A stretch of 44,220 nucleotides of DNA from CBFHTC01 sp965658815 (GCA_965658815.1 CBFHTC010000004.1:1-44220), one strand, 5' to 3'. Counted from the stretch's first letter, positions 34,322-42,801 are shown. The notes: a model not told the origin generated them from the sequence alone. Translations and numbers: made by a program.

Positions 34322-35560
34322 TTAATTTATTTGGTTATATACTGGTTTAGAAAAGACATAACAAGAGAGAATAATAGATATCACTATTGTTATAATTAAA
34401 TTTAATATATTAATATATATCAGATCATATATATTCATAATAAAATTAATTTTAGTAAGAAAAAAGATTATACCATCAAATATACTATAAACATTTATTA
34501 TTTTTAGTGAGCTTACAATATTACCAGCATACAATAATGATAAATAAGCAAAAGAAGACCCCAAAGCGCCGCATATCATAATATATTTTAAAGTTGAGCT
34601 AACAAATATTAAAGCAATCAAATATCTTGACGCTCCTAAAGAAATTAAAATACCAATTTCTTTACTTTTTAGATAATAAAATATGATAATACATATAATA
34701 TTAATTATGAGAACAATAAACATTAGCATATTAATTAGTGCATCTTTTACAATAACAAAGTGATTTAATATTTTATACAAATCTTTAAACTCTTCCTCCC
34801 ATGATACAAATTTTAAATCTTTAAAGTCATTTTTCATCATTTTACTATATGTTTTTGATTTATCATAGGAGTCTGAATATATTTCAATTTGATTGATTTT
34901 ACTCTTTAAATTTAGTTGCTTTTTCATACACTTTTGTAAGTCTTCAATACTTGATACAATGGTAAGAGAGTCTAAAATAAAATTTTGAGTTGATAGAATA
35001 CCAGTAATCATAACATCTATTTTTATAGTATTGAAATAAATTTCTCGAAGTGATCCTTCTATATTATTTGGAATCATATATAGCGTAACAATATCATTGA
35101 CTTTTAAATTATTTTTTTCTGCGATATTTTTACCAATAAAGACGCCGGGATGATTTTTTGGTTTAATAATCTTATCTTTAAAATTATAAAATTGCAGTTT
35201 TTCTTTTATATCTTTATCGTAATAACATAGAGTTAAGCATCCCGCATAAGAATTTCCTGACAATATTGTTTGAAAATTACATGAAGGAATCACACTTTTG
35301 ATAAATGGATATTTACGTATTTTTTTTTCAATATTTTGTTGTTTAGCCGCATTATTTATATATAAGGTAATATCACCTTTAGTTGATACAATTTGATTTT
35401 TAAATTTTTGATTCATACCATTCATGGCAGAATTCATTATTATAATTACAAAAAATAAAAAAAAGATAATAATAGAGCATAATATTTGAATAATAGATGG
35501 ATTTTTATTGAAAATGTATTTATAAGCTATTTTAGCGTTATTATATAGTTTCGAGATCAT
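34322..35560 (-). CDS. lolC: LolC/LolE-type permease
   Basis: A 412-aa membrane protein with one N-terminal helix, a periplasmic domain of about 220 residues and three C-terminal helices, the FtsX/LolC topology. Typical features are GDITLYI after the first helix, FIGKNIAEKNNLKVNDIVTL, and GILISLGASRYLIALIF in the coupling region. Pairs with LolD; one permease gene probably serves as a homodimer, as in many reduced genomes. Confidence 0.82.
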   Translation of the reverse strand: MISKLYNNAKIAYKYIFNKNPSIIQILCSIIIFFLFFVIIIMNSAMNGMNQKFKNQIVSTKGDITLYINNAAKQQNIEKKIRKYPFIKSVIPSCNFQTILSGNSYAGCLTLCYYDKDIKEKLQFYNFKDKIIKPKNHPGVFIGKNIAEKNNLKVNDIVTLYMIPNNIEGSLREIYFNTIKIDVMITGILSTQNFILDSLTIVSSIEDLQKCMKKQLNLKSKINQIEIYSDSYDKSKTYSKMMKNDFKDLKFVSWEEEFKDLYKILNHFVIVKDALINMLMFIVLIINIICIIIFYYLKSKEIGILISLGASRYLIALIFVSSTLKYIMICGALGSSFAYLSLLYAGNIVSSLKIINVYSIFDGIIFFLTKINFIMNIYDLIYINILNLIITIVISIILSCYVFSKPVYNQIN

Positions 35561-35787
35561 ATTATAAAATCAGTAATGATTTATTATACAAGGATATGTT
35601 ACTATAATCAAACTATTTTTTATATAAATTAGGAATAATAATAATTAGATCATCGTATTTCTTGTATTATATAAATATATATATCTTCTTAGCATTATAT
35701 ATATTATTCTTTTCTATTAGAGCTTTTAAACAAATCTATATTATTCTCAAGTATACTTCAAGTATTGCAGTCAGTTTGTCGTATTTG

Positions 35788-36030
35788 TTAATTTTTTTTA
35801 TTAAGCTTTCGATATTTATTTAGATATTTTTCAATACCTGCTTTATATTCTCCTATAAAACAATAAGCTTTTGTTTTAATACTTGATATTATAATATTGT
35901 CTGTCGTCCATTAATATACTTTTTTTGTACTATATATCATAATGCGGCCACACTAGGATTTGTATCTAATTGGGCTAGATATGCTTCTGCCAATTGAAAT
36001 TCTCGCATATCTTTAGATGTGCATATAGAA
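35788..36030 (-). pseudogene. Broken TPR-like gene
   Basis: On the minus strand a stretch REFQLAEAYLAQLDTNPSVA (stop at 35939-35937) is followed in another frame by KTKAYCFIGEYKAGIEKYLN (stop at 35790-35788). Both have the helix-turn-helix look of tetratricopeptide repeats. No start codon and at least one frame change. The rest of 35561-35787 shows nothing I can support. Confidence 0.45.
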
Positions 36031-36031
36031 A

Positions 36032-36493
36032 TTAATTTTTAGGAATATTTCCTATTGTTGTTTGATATAGAGTGCGTTTCTTATAATTTCGTAATATATA
36101 TGCGGGGTGAAAGATAGAGTAGGTCTTATAACCATTAAATTCAGCTATAGTCATGTTTGCAAATTTAATATTCAATAGGCTATTATGAGCAGTGGCTCCA
36201 CATAGAATAATTAATTTTGGATTAACTTTTTTAATTTCCTCAATTAATTCTGGCAAAGATGCTTGAACTTCAAGTTTAGTGGGAGTTCTATTGTTAGTAG
36301 GATTAAATTTTACAACATTTGTAATATACAAATTATTATCTGTTGATAAATTTGCATAATTTAATAAAAAAGATCTTAACAATTGACCACTTCTACCGGT
36401 AAAAGGTCTTTTAGTTATAAGTTCTGTTTTACCAGGAGCTTCTCCTATTAACATAAAAGGGGCCGAAGTATTTCCATCAAATAGCACTTTCAT
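36032..36493 (-). CDS. Uracil-DNA glycosylase, family 4-like, without Fe-S cysteines
   Basis: Removes uracil from DNA. The 153-aa product from the internal ATG (36493) has GEAPGKTE (motif A region), PFTGRSGQLL, YITNVVKFNPTNNRTPTKLE, LIILCGATAHNSLL and FHPAYILRN, the order found in family 4 UDGs. Those enzymes use four cysteines to hold an iron-sulfur cluster; here only one cysteine remains. I prefer this start because the upstream 17 codons (from 36544) do not fit the family. Complements dut. Confidence 0.78.
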   Translation of the reverse strand: MKVLFDGNTSAPFMLIGEAPGKTELITKRPFTGRSGQLLRSFLLNYANLSTDNNLYITNVVKFNPTNNRTPTKLEVQASLPELIEEIKKVNPKLIILCGATAHNSLLNIKFANMTIAEFNGYKTYSIFHPAYILRNYKKRTLYQTTIGNIPKN

Positions 36494-36602
36494 TTTTATT
36501 ACATAAATTAAAATAATTATATTATAAATTAATTTATTCGTCAATCGATTGTATATGGACTAAATACCTGCTATTATATGAATAAGTATTTATAAAACAA
36601 TT

Positions 36603-37826
36603 ATGCAACTAGTAAAATATATTAATAACTCGGGTCACTGTTCAAGACGGGATGCTGAAAAGTTAATACAAAATGGAGAAATTTCTGTTAATGATTCGGT
36701 CGTTAAAGATATCTCATATCCCCTTAAAAACGATGATAAAGTTTTTCATGAAGGAGAAGAAATTAAGATGAAAGTCAATGGCGCTAACATCTATCTATAC
36801 TCTAAACCGTTAGGAGTGATATCCAGCCATAGTGATCCTGTTCACAAAAACACTATTTTTTCAAATATTAATATTCCTACCAAAGATCACTTGGTCACAG
36901 TTGGAAGATTAGATATCAATAGCGAAGGATTAATCATTGTTACAAATAATAAGCAATTAGCCCATCATATGGAGAAATCAAACTTAGATAGAGTTTATAA
37001 AGTTCGTGTTCATGGCAATATGACTAAACTGATCAATAATAAAGAGTCATCAATCACTTTTGAAGATATTATTTATAAGGATTTTGACATATATATACCA
37101 AAGCAACAGCAAGAAGCATCAAATAATTGGATATATGTTACTTTAACAGGAGGCAAAAATAATGAGATTCGAAAAATTATGAGCTTTTTTGGTCTAGAAG
37201 TAAATCGTCTGATTAGAATTCAATATGGTCCATTTAAATTACAAAATCTAAAATCCAATGAAATTCAATATGTAAAATACTCTCAAACTATGCTCGAGAA
37301 TTTTATACGAAAAATATCAGGAGAAAAGGGTGACTTTAGACCAAGATCTAATGACAGACGTGATGGAGATAGACGCGGCGGCGGCGATAGAGCAAGATTT
37401 GGAGACAGACCGCCAAGACGCGATGGAGATAGACCAAGCTTTGGTGATAGAGCAAGGTCTAGTGACAGACGTGATAGAGATAGACGCGGCGGCGGCGATA
37501 GAGCAAGATTTGGAGACAGAGCACCAAGACGCGATGGAGATAGACCAAGCTTTGGTGATAGAGCAAGGTCTAGCGATAGACGTGATGGAGATAGACGCGG
37601 CGGCGGCGATAGAGCAAGATTTGGAGACAGACCACTAAGACGTGATGGCGATCAACCTAGATCTGGAGCGGATCGTAGAAGAAATCAATTTTCAGCAGGA
37701 GACAGATCCAGAGGGACTAAGCCATCTGCTTTTAATAAAAGTGATAGAAGACCATTGGCCGATAAAGCTCCAGGGTCGGTAGGAGAAAAAAAATCTTCGT
37801 CAGGAGAAAATAAATCTGTTGAGTAA
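36603..37826 (+). CDS. rluB: RluB-type 23S rRNA pseudouridine synthase with repetitive tail
   Basis: Isomerises a uridine of 23S rRNA. N-terminal S4 domain (KYINNSGHCSRRDAEKLI), catalytic domain with D104 in VGRLDINSEGLIIVTN, and GGKNNEIRKIMSFFGLEVNRLIR. After residue 235 comes a 170-residue low-complexity tail rich in Arg, Gly and Asp made of tandem 37-residue units (RRDGDRRGGGDRARFGDR...). Such basic, Arg/Gly-rich tails occur in alphaproteobacterial RluB and probably bind RNA. The tail DNA is much richer in G and C than its surroundings. rlmE follows. Confidence 0.9.
   Translation: MQLVKYINNSGHCSRRDAEKLIQNGEISVNDSVVKDISYPLKNDDKVFHEGEEIKMKVNGANIYLYSKPLGVISSHSDPVHKNTIFSNINIPTKDHLVTVGRLDINSEGLIIVTNNKQLAHHMEKSNLDRVYKVRVHGNMTKLINNKESSITFEDIIYKDFDIYIPKQQQEASNNWIYVTLTGGKNNEIRKIMSFFGLEVNRLIRIQYGPFKLQNLKSNEIQYVKYSQTMLENFIRKISGEKGDFRPRSNDRRDGDRRGGGDRARFGDRPPRRDGDRPSFGDRARSSDRRDRDRRGGGDRARFGDRAPRRDGDRPSFGDRARSSDRRDGDRRGGGDRARFGDRPLRRDGDQPRSGADRRRNQFSAGDRSRGTKPSAFNKSDRRPLADKAPGSVGEKKSSSGENKSVE
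37353..37650 (+). repeat. 111-bp tandem repeat in the rluB tail
   Basis: Units of 111 bp (37 codons) beginning near 37353, 37464 and 37575 differ by only a few bases; the third is partial. In-frame expansion of the RNA-binding-like tail. Confidence 0.88.
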
Positions 37827-37852
37827 TAACAAAAAGCATCATACTTAATATC

Positions 37853-38401
37853 ATGTACAAAAAAGATTTTTACTTTAATCAAGCAAAATTAAATAAATAC
37901 AGAAGTAGGTCTGCTTATAAAATCAAAGAAATACTACAAAAGTTTTCTTTATTACAAAAATCGCATAATGCAATTGAATTAGGAGCTGCACCAGGAGGAT
38001 GGACTCAAGTCTTGCGTGAAACTTTAAAAGGCAATATCACTGCAATTGATATAAAAAAAATGCACCCGATTGCAAACGTAACTTTTGATCAAATAAATTT
38101 TCATGATTTTCAGTCAAATGAAGAATATGACATCATTTTTAGTGATATGTCGCCATCCACCACTGGAGATGTTGACGGGGATCATTATAAAATGGTTCAA
38201 TTAGCGCTATCGGTCTTAAAGTTTACAAAAAATCATCTTATACAAAATGGCCATTGCCTTTTAAAAACCTTTTCTGGTACAGATGATCGAGATTTATTAC
38301 TTGAATTTAAAGCAAAATTTAAAAAAGTAAAAACATTTAAACCAAAAGCGAGCAAACAGGATTCAAGAGAGTATTATATTATTGCTTTATATAAATTGTA
38401 A
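37853..38401 (+). CDS. rlmE: 23S rRNA 2'-O-ribose methyltransferase RlmE (FtsJ/RrmJ)
   Basis: Methylates U2552 of 23S rRNA in the 50S subunit using SAM. 182 aa. The catalytic tetrad K-D-K-E is visible: K23 (RSRSAYK), D98 (IIFSDMSP), K138 (CLLKTF) and E173 (DSREYY); SAM-binding IELGAAPGGWTQVL. Slightly shorter than E. coli (209 aa). It follows rluB after 26 bases. Confidence 0.93.
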   Translation: MYKKDFYFNQAKLNKYRSRSAYKIKEILQKFSLLQKSHNAIELGAAPGGWTQVLRETLKGNITAIDIKKMHPIANVTFDQINFHDFQSNEEYDIIFSDMSPSTTGDVDGDHYKMVQLALSVLKFTKNHLIQNGHCLLKTFSGTDDRDLLLEFKAKFKKVKTFKPKASKQDSREYYIIALYKL

Positions 38402-38757
38402 AGACTGTAGATGAGTCAATCTGCTTAGATTGTGATGAATTAAAATTACACAAGGCTTTATTAAATATAAAGTATAGAAATAATGATATTATAAAAGATA
38501 AAATCAATAATGATAAAAGATTAAAGGATAGTATAGAGAAATTCTCTTTCAGAAAAAAAGAAAATTTTATAAATGCTGAAAAATATACCACCTTATTAGA
38601 GCTGATGGGCGGTGGATATAATTATGTACATAATGATGAGATGGAGTTCTATTATATCAAATATATAGGAGGTGATCAAAATAGTCTATATTATAACTTG
38701 ACAATAGTGCCAAATATATATAAAATTATGCATAGACATTGCTCAATAACATGTTAA
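38395..38757 (+). pseudogene. 5'-truncated ORF, unknown
   Basis: An open frame of about 120 codons without ATG, GTG or TTG at its start overlaps the end of rlmE and ends at the TAA on 38755-38757. It reads TVDESICLDCDELKLHKALL... YTTLLELMGGGYNYVHNDEM... YKIMHRHCSITC. Such length by chance is unlikely in this base composition, so it is probably the remnant of a longer gene. The secE promoter lies inside it. Confidence 0.5.
38698..38726 (+). promoter_or_regulatory. Promoter of secE
   Basis: TTGACA (38698-38703), 17-bp spacer, TAAAAT (38721-38726), 24 bases before the secE ATG. Confidence 0.65.
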
Positions 38758-38927
38758 GTATATTTAAAAATTTTTTCAATCAAGTGAGAATGATCACTTG
38801 GCCAAACAAAGACACCATGCAGCAGCTAACCATTGTAATATGCCTTTCTGTCATCATCTCATCTATCGTAATAATATTTTTTGATTGGGTGTCATCAATC
38901 TTTGTAAAATTTATTCTTGATTTATAA
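38751..38927 (+). CDS. secE: Preprotein translocase subunit SecE
   Basis: Small clamp subunit of SecYEG. From the ATG at 38751 it has 58 aa: FFNQVRMITWPNKDTMQQL (the conserved amphipathic helix, usual form EVRKVTWPTREE) and one membrane helix. A TTG four codons earlier is possible. Single-helix SecE is the normal form outside enterobacteria. Confidence 0.9.
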   Translation: MLSIFKNFFNQVRMITWPNKDTMQQLTIVICLSVIISSIVIIFFDWVSSIFVKFILDL

Positions 38928-38934
38928 TGTACTA

Positions 38935-38963
38935 TTGAATTTTAACTAGAAATCTTATATAAT
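38935..38963 (+). promoter_or_regulatory. Separate promoter of nusG
   Basis: TTGAAT (38935-38940), 17-bp spacer, TATAAT (38958-38963), 17 bases before the nusG ATG, between secE and nusG. Confidence 0.6.
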
Positions 38964-38980
38964 GAAAGAAATCTTTGAAT

Positions 38981-39514
38981 ATGGAAAGAGAATATAAGTG
39001 GTATGTCCTTCGCGTAAGATCCGGAATGGAGAAAATCGCAAAACAAAGAATTAATGATGAGTTAATTAAAGAAAACTTACTGAAAGATGTAGAGCAAATA
39101 TTTGTTCCCGTGGTGAACTCTCCTACTGAAAATGAATTAATAAAAGAAATAGTTCCAATCAAGGGTTCTGTCTTTATGAAGATGCATATGTATGACCTCA
39201 TAGAGCGAGTGATCGAGTCCATTACTATTGTATCTGGTTTTTATAAATGGGGCAGCAAAAATGCCGTTCTAGATGAAAAATTTATTACTAATATTCAGGG
39301 CCAAGTAGGCGAAGAAGAGATAAAACTAAAAGACCGTAAAGAAAACTTTGAAGTGGGCGAAGAAGTAGCAATTGTAAATCACGATATTTATTCAACATTT
39401 AAGTCGGGCAGAGTAGAGCAAATGCAAGATGACGTATACTATATATCAGTCTTGGTGCTCGGTCAGCCAACTACAATAAAATTAGATAGAATATATATTG
39501 CGAAATTGATATAA
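38981..39514 (+). CDS. nusG: Transcription factor NusG
   Basis: Binds RNA polymerase and controls pausing and termination. From the ATG at 38981 it has 177 aa. NGN domain: KWYVLRVRSGMEKIAKQRI, VPVVNSPTENEL, KGSVFMKMHMYDLIERVI; KOW domain: FEVGEEVAIVNHDIYSTFKSG with the closing VLGQPTTIKLDRIYIAKL. A TTG two codons upstream is possible. Ribosomal genes rplK/rplA that usually follow are absent. Confidence 0.93.
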   Translation: MEREYKWYVLRVRSGMEKIAKQRINDELIKENLLKDVEQIFVPVVNSPTENELIKEIVPIKGSVFMKMHMYDLIERVIESITIVSGFYKWGSKNAVLDEKFITNIQGQVGEEEIKLKDRKENFEVGEEVAIVNHDIYSTFKSGRVEQMQDDVYYISVLVLGQPTTIKLDRIYIAKLI

Positions 39515-39542
39515 TTTTTTTTATATAAGTTGGCATGATTAA

Positions 39543-39833
39543 TTATATTGAGTCGTTATTTGAAGCAAAGATTTGAATATTTCTTTGATTATATTCAATT
39601 ATTTTATTAATAGAGTAAGTTTTGTCCTGAAAGATAAGGGAAAGTCTTGATGTGATATGAGGTAAGTAGTTCATATATATGACAATAAAGTTTTCACTTA
39701 ACATTTCTGAGAAATGAGATTTATTCTTCGATTCAAATCGAATTGAGTTTAAGAATGATACCTTTGCAAATATATCTTGATAAAGGAAAATTTTTTTATT
39801 TATATTATATATAGATATGAGAGAATTAAACAT
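39543..39833 (-). CDS. Phage/GTA head-tail adaptor-like protein
   Basis: A 96-aa protein whose strand pattern resembles the head-tail joining (SPP1 gp16-like) family also found in the alphaproteobacterial gene transfer agent: IFAKVSFLNSIRFESKNKSH, SEMLSENFIVIYMNYLPHIT, LSLIFQDKTYSINKIIEYNQ and a final hydrophobic strand. The usual markers are a Trp/Val-rich first strand, a E..S.V.H.I.IRY stretch and a G..Y.I.... strand. No other phage genes are nearby, so it would be a GTA relic. Assigned by eye; moderate confidence. Confidence 0.45.
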   Translation of the reverse strand: MFNSLISIYNINKKIFLYQDIFAKVSFLNSIRFESKNKSHFSEMLSENFIVIYMNYLPHITSRLSLIFQDKTYSINKIIEYNQRNIQIFASNNDSI

Positions 39834-39912
39834 TTTTGTTTCAATAATATCAAAAAATAAATTTTAGCTAAGCGTTATATGAAAAGCTATTGCAGTTTTT
39901 ATCGATATAGAG

Positions 39913-39986
39913 TAGCGAGAGAGAGACTTGAACTCTCGACCCCCGGATTATGATTCCGATGCTCTAACCAACTGAGCTATCCCGCC
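39913..39986 (-). tRNA. trnM: tRNA-Met (CAT anticodon)
   Basis: A 74-nt cloverleaf on the minus strand: acceptor GGCGGGA/TCTCGCT, D arm TAGCTCAGTTGGTTAGAGCA, anticodon loop ATCATAA giving CAT, T loop TTCAAGT. It looks like alphaproteobacterial elongator tRNA-Met; a tRNA-Ile read as lysidine-modified CAT is a less likely alternative. The initiator form is excluded by the paired first position and D arm. Confidence 0.88.
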
Positions 39987-39995
39987 TTGGTATAT

Positions 39996-40024
39996 ATTAT
40001 AAAAAGTTTTTCATAATATTTCAA
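39996..40024 (-). promoter_or_regulatory. Promoter of tRNA-Met
   Basis: Minus strand: TTGAAA (40024-40019), 17-bp spacer, TATAAT (40001-39996), 9 bases before the tRNA. The -35 box includes the sodB stop codon. Confidence 0.7.
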
Positions 40025-40614
40025 GCAGAGATTTGTATATTTGCATAAAAATTATCTTCAACATTTTTCCAATTAATATATTCTTTAATAAATTTTGAGA
40101 CAAAAGAGAGTCGATCATTATAGTAATCTACATAATAAGCGTGTTCCCATACATCACAAACTGCTAAAATCTTAACTTCTTTTGGAATATCGGCATTAAC
40201 AGTTGAGATGATTTTAATAACATTATCTTTTGCAACCAACCATATCCAACCGCTTCCAAACAGATTTGATTCTTTGATAAAAGCGTCATAGAAGTTTTCA
40301 ATTGATTGAAATTGAGTTTGAAGAATTTGCTTAATTTTTTGAGACATTTGACTATAATTTGGTGTAATAGAATTAAAGAAGAGCTCATGATTAAATATTT
40401 GCGCGGCCATATTATACGTATGTCCTTCTGAGCGAGAGATAATTTGCATGAGAGATAATTTTTGTAAAGAGGAATCTTGTTTAATTATATCATTAAGCTT
40501 ATTGATATAAGAAATATAATGCTTATCGTAGTGATAGCTAAAAGATTTTTCTGATAAGAAATCACTCAATGAGGTTCTAGCATAAGGAAGAGTTTGAGGT
40601 ACTATAAAATTCAT
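40021..40614 (-). CDS. sodB: Superoxide dismutase, Fe/Mn type
   Basis: Removes superoxide. 197 aa, full length. Metal ligands visible: His in FSYHYDKHY (about residue 28), His in AAQIFNHELFF (about 76), Asp and His in AVCDVWEHAYYVDY. The core GSGWIWLV is present. Several residues near the ligands differ from common forms (NMAAQIFNH where E. coli SodB has NNAAQVWNH). Fe or Mn preference cannot be told from sequence. Confidence 0.93.
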   Translation of the reverse strand: MNFIVPQTLPYARTSLSDFLSEKSFSYHYDKHYISYINKLNDIIKQDSSLQKLSLMQIISRSEGHTYNMAAQIFNHELFFNSITPNYSQMSQKIKQILQTQFQSIENFYDAFIKESNLFGSGWIWLVAKDNVIKIISTVNADIPKEVKILAVCDVWEHAYYVDYYNDRLSFVSKFIKEYINWKNVEDNFYANIQISA

Positions 40615-40811
40615 GTATATATTGTTTTATAGATTATGACTCAAAAGTAAACTAAGATCAAGTAGAAAAGTAAATAATATATACTAACTTTATTTCACGT
40701 AAAGCAAGATAAAAATACTATATAAGAAAAAGTATTAATAAGTAGACAGAGAAATAACGATCAGAATTTATTACGATTGCAAAAATATACTTTAAATATC
40801 AAAATAGCAAC
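40615..40811. other. Non-coding stretch, nothing recognised
   Basis: AT-rich spacer between sodB and the first paralogue. I see no intact frame, RNA gene or repeat in it. Confidence 0.5.
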
Positions 40812-40896
40812 ACGATATATAAAAAACTTATTTTTATAGAATTATTTTTTTATATAAGTTAGAATTTCCTTATAATTTAGTAACAAAAAAAATCAT
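40812..40896 (+). promoter_or_regulatory. Upstream block shared by the two paralogues, copy 1
   Basis: About 85 bases nearly identical to 42802-42884. It includes AAAAAACTTATTTTTATAGA, an AACTTAT/ATAAGTT inverted repeat that could form a hairpin, a -10-like TATAAT (40871-40876) and TTTAGTAACAAAAAA just before the start codon. The conserved span covers the promoter and 5' leader. Confidence 0.65.
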
Positions 40897-40899
40897 ATT

Positions 40900-42579
40900 A
40901 TGACAGACAACAAAAATGACAACAAAAATGAAGCCCAAAACTCAGGCACGGCAGCAGCAAATGCAGAAGTTTATGGAAATGGCCCCGGAGATATAAAGAC
41001 CCCTTCGGGTCAGGGTGTGCACAACTTCTTCAAAGACAAATTTTATTCCACAAGTCTTTTAGGCGTGTTGGACGCTAAAACCGGACGTTTCGATTATAAT
41101 ATGATAGACGATCCTATAAAAGTACAAATTAATGAGATCTTTACTAAGAGCGTAGAGAAAGAGAAGTACCACAGTAAGCAGGGCGTACTTTACGCTGAAC
41201 ACAAGGAGCTTGAGAATACTGTAGATAAGGCTATATATGAATTATTGGATATCAGTTGGGGGAGAAGAAAAACAGAAGACCAGGAGCAATGGGAGGCGAG
41301 CACAGACGAGTTCAAGGGACCATTAAGCTCATTGGCAGCAGTAGAGGATATTGTGCCGAATGAGAAGGAATTGAATAATAAAAAGCAACAATTCTATAAT
41401 ATGAAATATTATATATTCTCAAATATATTGAATGAAAAAGCTTTTCTGGAGTCGGGGGACTGTAAGAAATTTCAGAATAATTTAACTAATAGGTTAGAGG
41501 AACTAAAAAACGTACCAGAGGGCAAGGCATTCAATCGTCTAAAAGAGACATCAGATGTAACTAAGTTAACATATATATTAAGTGCTACCATGGGGGATAA
41601 GCACATAAATAATACTAATTATATTAAGGATAGGCTTGCAGAACAAACGTTAAAAAAAGAGTTGGGTCCTTTTGTTAATAATACTTTAGATGATTATAAA
41701 CACTGGTTGGAGGCAGATATAGATTCGGGGAAGTCGAACACACCAGCTATTAGGGGATTACTTGCTTTTCTTATATCCATCGTAGTAGGAAATATGGTCT
41801 GGATGATTGGCATTGGAACCGGTGCTATAGTGCTGCCGATAGTACTTTATGGAGTTATCGCGTCAGTTGGTGCTGGGGTTGGTTGGGCGATTTATTATTT
41901 CGGCTCTCAGAGAGATCAATATACTCCTATTTACGAGGATATGCAGACGCGGATGAAAGGGATCAATAACAATAATATCGACGATACTCTTCCTACAAAA
42001 GATGCTCTTGACCTTTTAGGAACAGTAGAGATATTAATGGCTGAAAAAAAGCCTGAGCATGAGCAAACACTGAACAATTATAGAGATATGCTTTCGCAGC
42101 ACTCGGGGGTTAAAGAACTAAAGAAGAGTAACTTGAACGATATATTTTCCAAACAAATAGGAGCAATAAATGAAAACTTAAATAAGAATTGGGATGGCTT
42201 GTATCGTACGCGTACAACAGCAAAGCAGAAGAAGGAGATCTCACCAGAAGCCGGAGACCTCAACACCTCACTACTGAATGAGGATCTGAATCAAAACGTG
42301 CAGATACCGGAGAATGGAGTTAAGGGCCTCATAAATTTTAACGAAGATCTTAAATCGAATGAGAATGATCAAGAACTGACGAAGAAGGAGAATCAAATAC
42401 TGAAGGAAAAAGTGGCGAGACTGGAGAATGAATTGAAGAAAAAGAATATTAAGGAAAATGACGATAAGGAAAATGACGACTTCTTCTCTTTTTTGGATGA
42501 CACGATAAAGAAAAACAGTATAAAGAATGCAGTAGATAATAATAATAACCGAGAACAAAAAGTCACTAGAATGCAGTAG
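40900..42579 (+). CDS. Membrane/coiled-coil paralogue 1, unknown
   Basis: A 559-aa protein, no known family. Residues 1-280 are polar and include boxes shared with the gene at 42888: HKELENTVDKAIYELLDIS, NYIFSN-type YYIFSNIL (170-177), and LKETSDVTKLTYIL (214-227) followed by NTNYIKDRLAEQ. Two close membrane helices span about 286-334. Then LLGTVEILM, a helical region, and a coiled coil at about 500-530 (LKEKVARLENELKKKN). Richer in G and C than the housekeeping genes. The C-terminus was altered by a 44-bp tandem duplication. A membrane-anchored coiled-coil protein that could be a secreted host-interaction factor (inference). Confidence 0.72.
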   Translation: MTDNKNDNKNEAQNSGTAAANAEVYGNGPGDIKTPSGQGVHNFFKDKFYSTSLLGVLDAKTGRFDYNMIDDPIKVQINEIFTKSVEKEKYHSKQGVLYAEHKELENTVDKAIYELLDISWGRRKTEDQEQWEASTDEFKGPLSSLAAVEDIVPNEKELNNKKQQFYNMKYYIFSNILNEKAFLESGDCKKFQNNLTNRLEELKNVPEGKAFNRLKETSDVTKLTYILSATMGDKHINNTNYIKDRLAEQTLKKELGPFVNNTLDDYKHWLEADIDSGKSNTPAIRGLLAFLISIVVGNMVWMIGIGTGAIVLPIVLYGVIASVGAGVGWAIYYFGSQRDQYTPIYEDMQTRMKGINNNNIDDTLPTKDALDLLGTVEILMAEKKPEHEQTLNNYRDMLSQHSGVKELKKSNLNDIFSKQIGAINENLNKNWDGLYRTRTTAKQKKEISPEAGDLNTSLLNEDLNQNVQIPENGVKGLINFNEDLKSNENDQELTKKENQILKEKVARLENELKKKNIKENDDKENDDFFSFLDDTIKKNSIKNAVDNNNNREQKVTRMQ

Positions 42580-42611
42580 AGAATAATAATAACCGAGAAC
42601 AAAAAGTCACT
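42524..42611 (+). repeat. 44-bp tandem duplication at a gene's 3' end
   Basis: Copy one 42524-42567, copy two 42568-42611, one mismatch. Because 44 is not a multiple of three, the second copy is read out of frame and the protein ends RMQ. With a single copy it would end REQKVTIK and stop at the TAG near 42618. Confidence 0.88.
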
Positions 42612-42801
42612 ATTAAATAGTATATTATGTTTATAATCGATATTTTTATGATGAAGCAGATAAAATATTATTTAAAAAGATATTATACATATACAATCAT
42701 TTGTTCTCTAATTTTATTTTCTTATTTTTTAGAAATATACCAATGAAATTTATAAACTTTATTTTTCATCAATTTCAATATAATCTTGAAAAGATTCATA
42801 T
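42612..42801. other. Spacer between the two paralogues
   Basis: AT-rich. Two short frames are visible (from 42627, about 39 codons with a hydrophobic ICSLILFSYFLEIYQ end; from 42743, about 28 codons running into the shared upstream block), but nothing shows they are genes. Confidence 0.4.

Noticed and set aside
37330..37638. Frame-shifted ORF inside the rluB tail
   Set aside because: A shadow of the 111-bp repeat in another frame; rluB itself is continuous and in family.
39511..39535. Third copy of the paralogue upstream block after nusG (TTTTTTTTATATAAGTTGG)
   Set aside because: Only about 20 AT-rich bases match and no related gene follows; chance similarity is likely.
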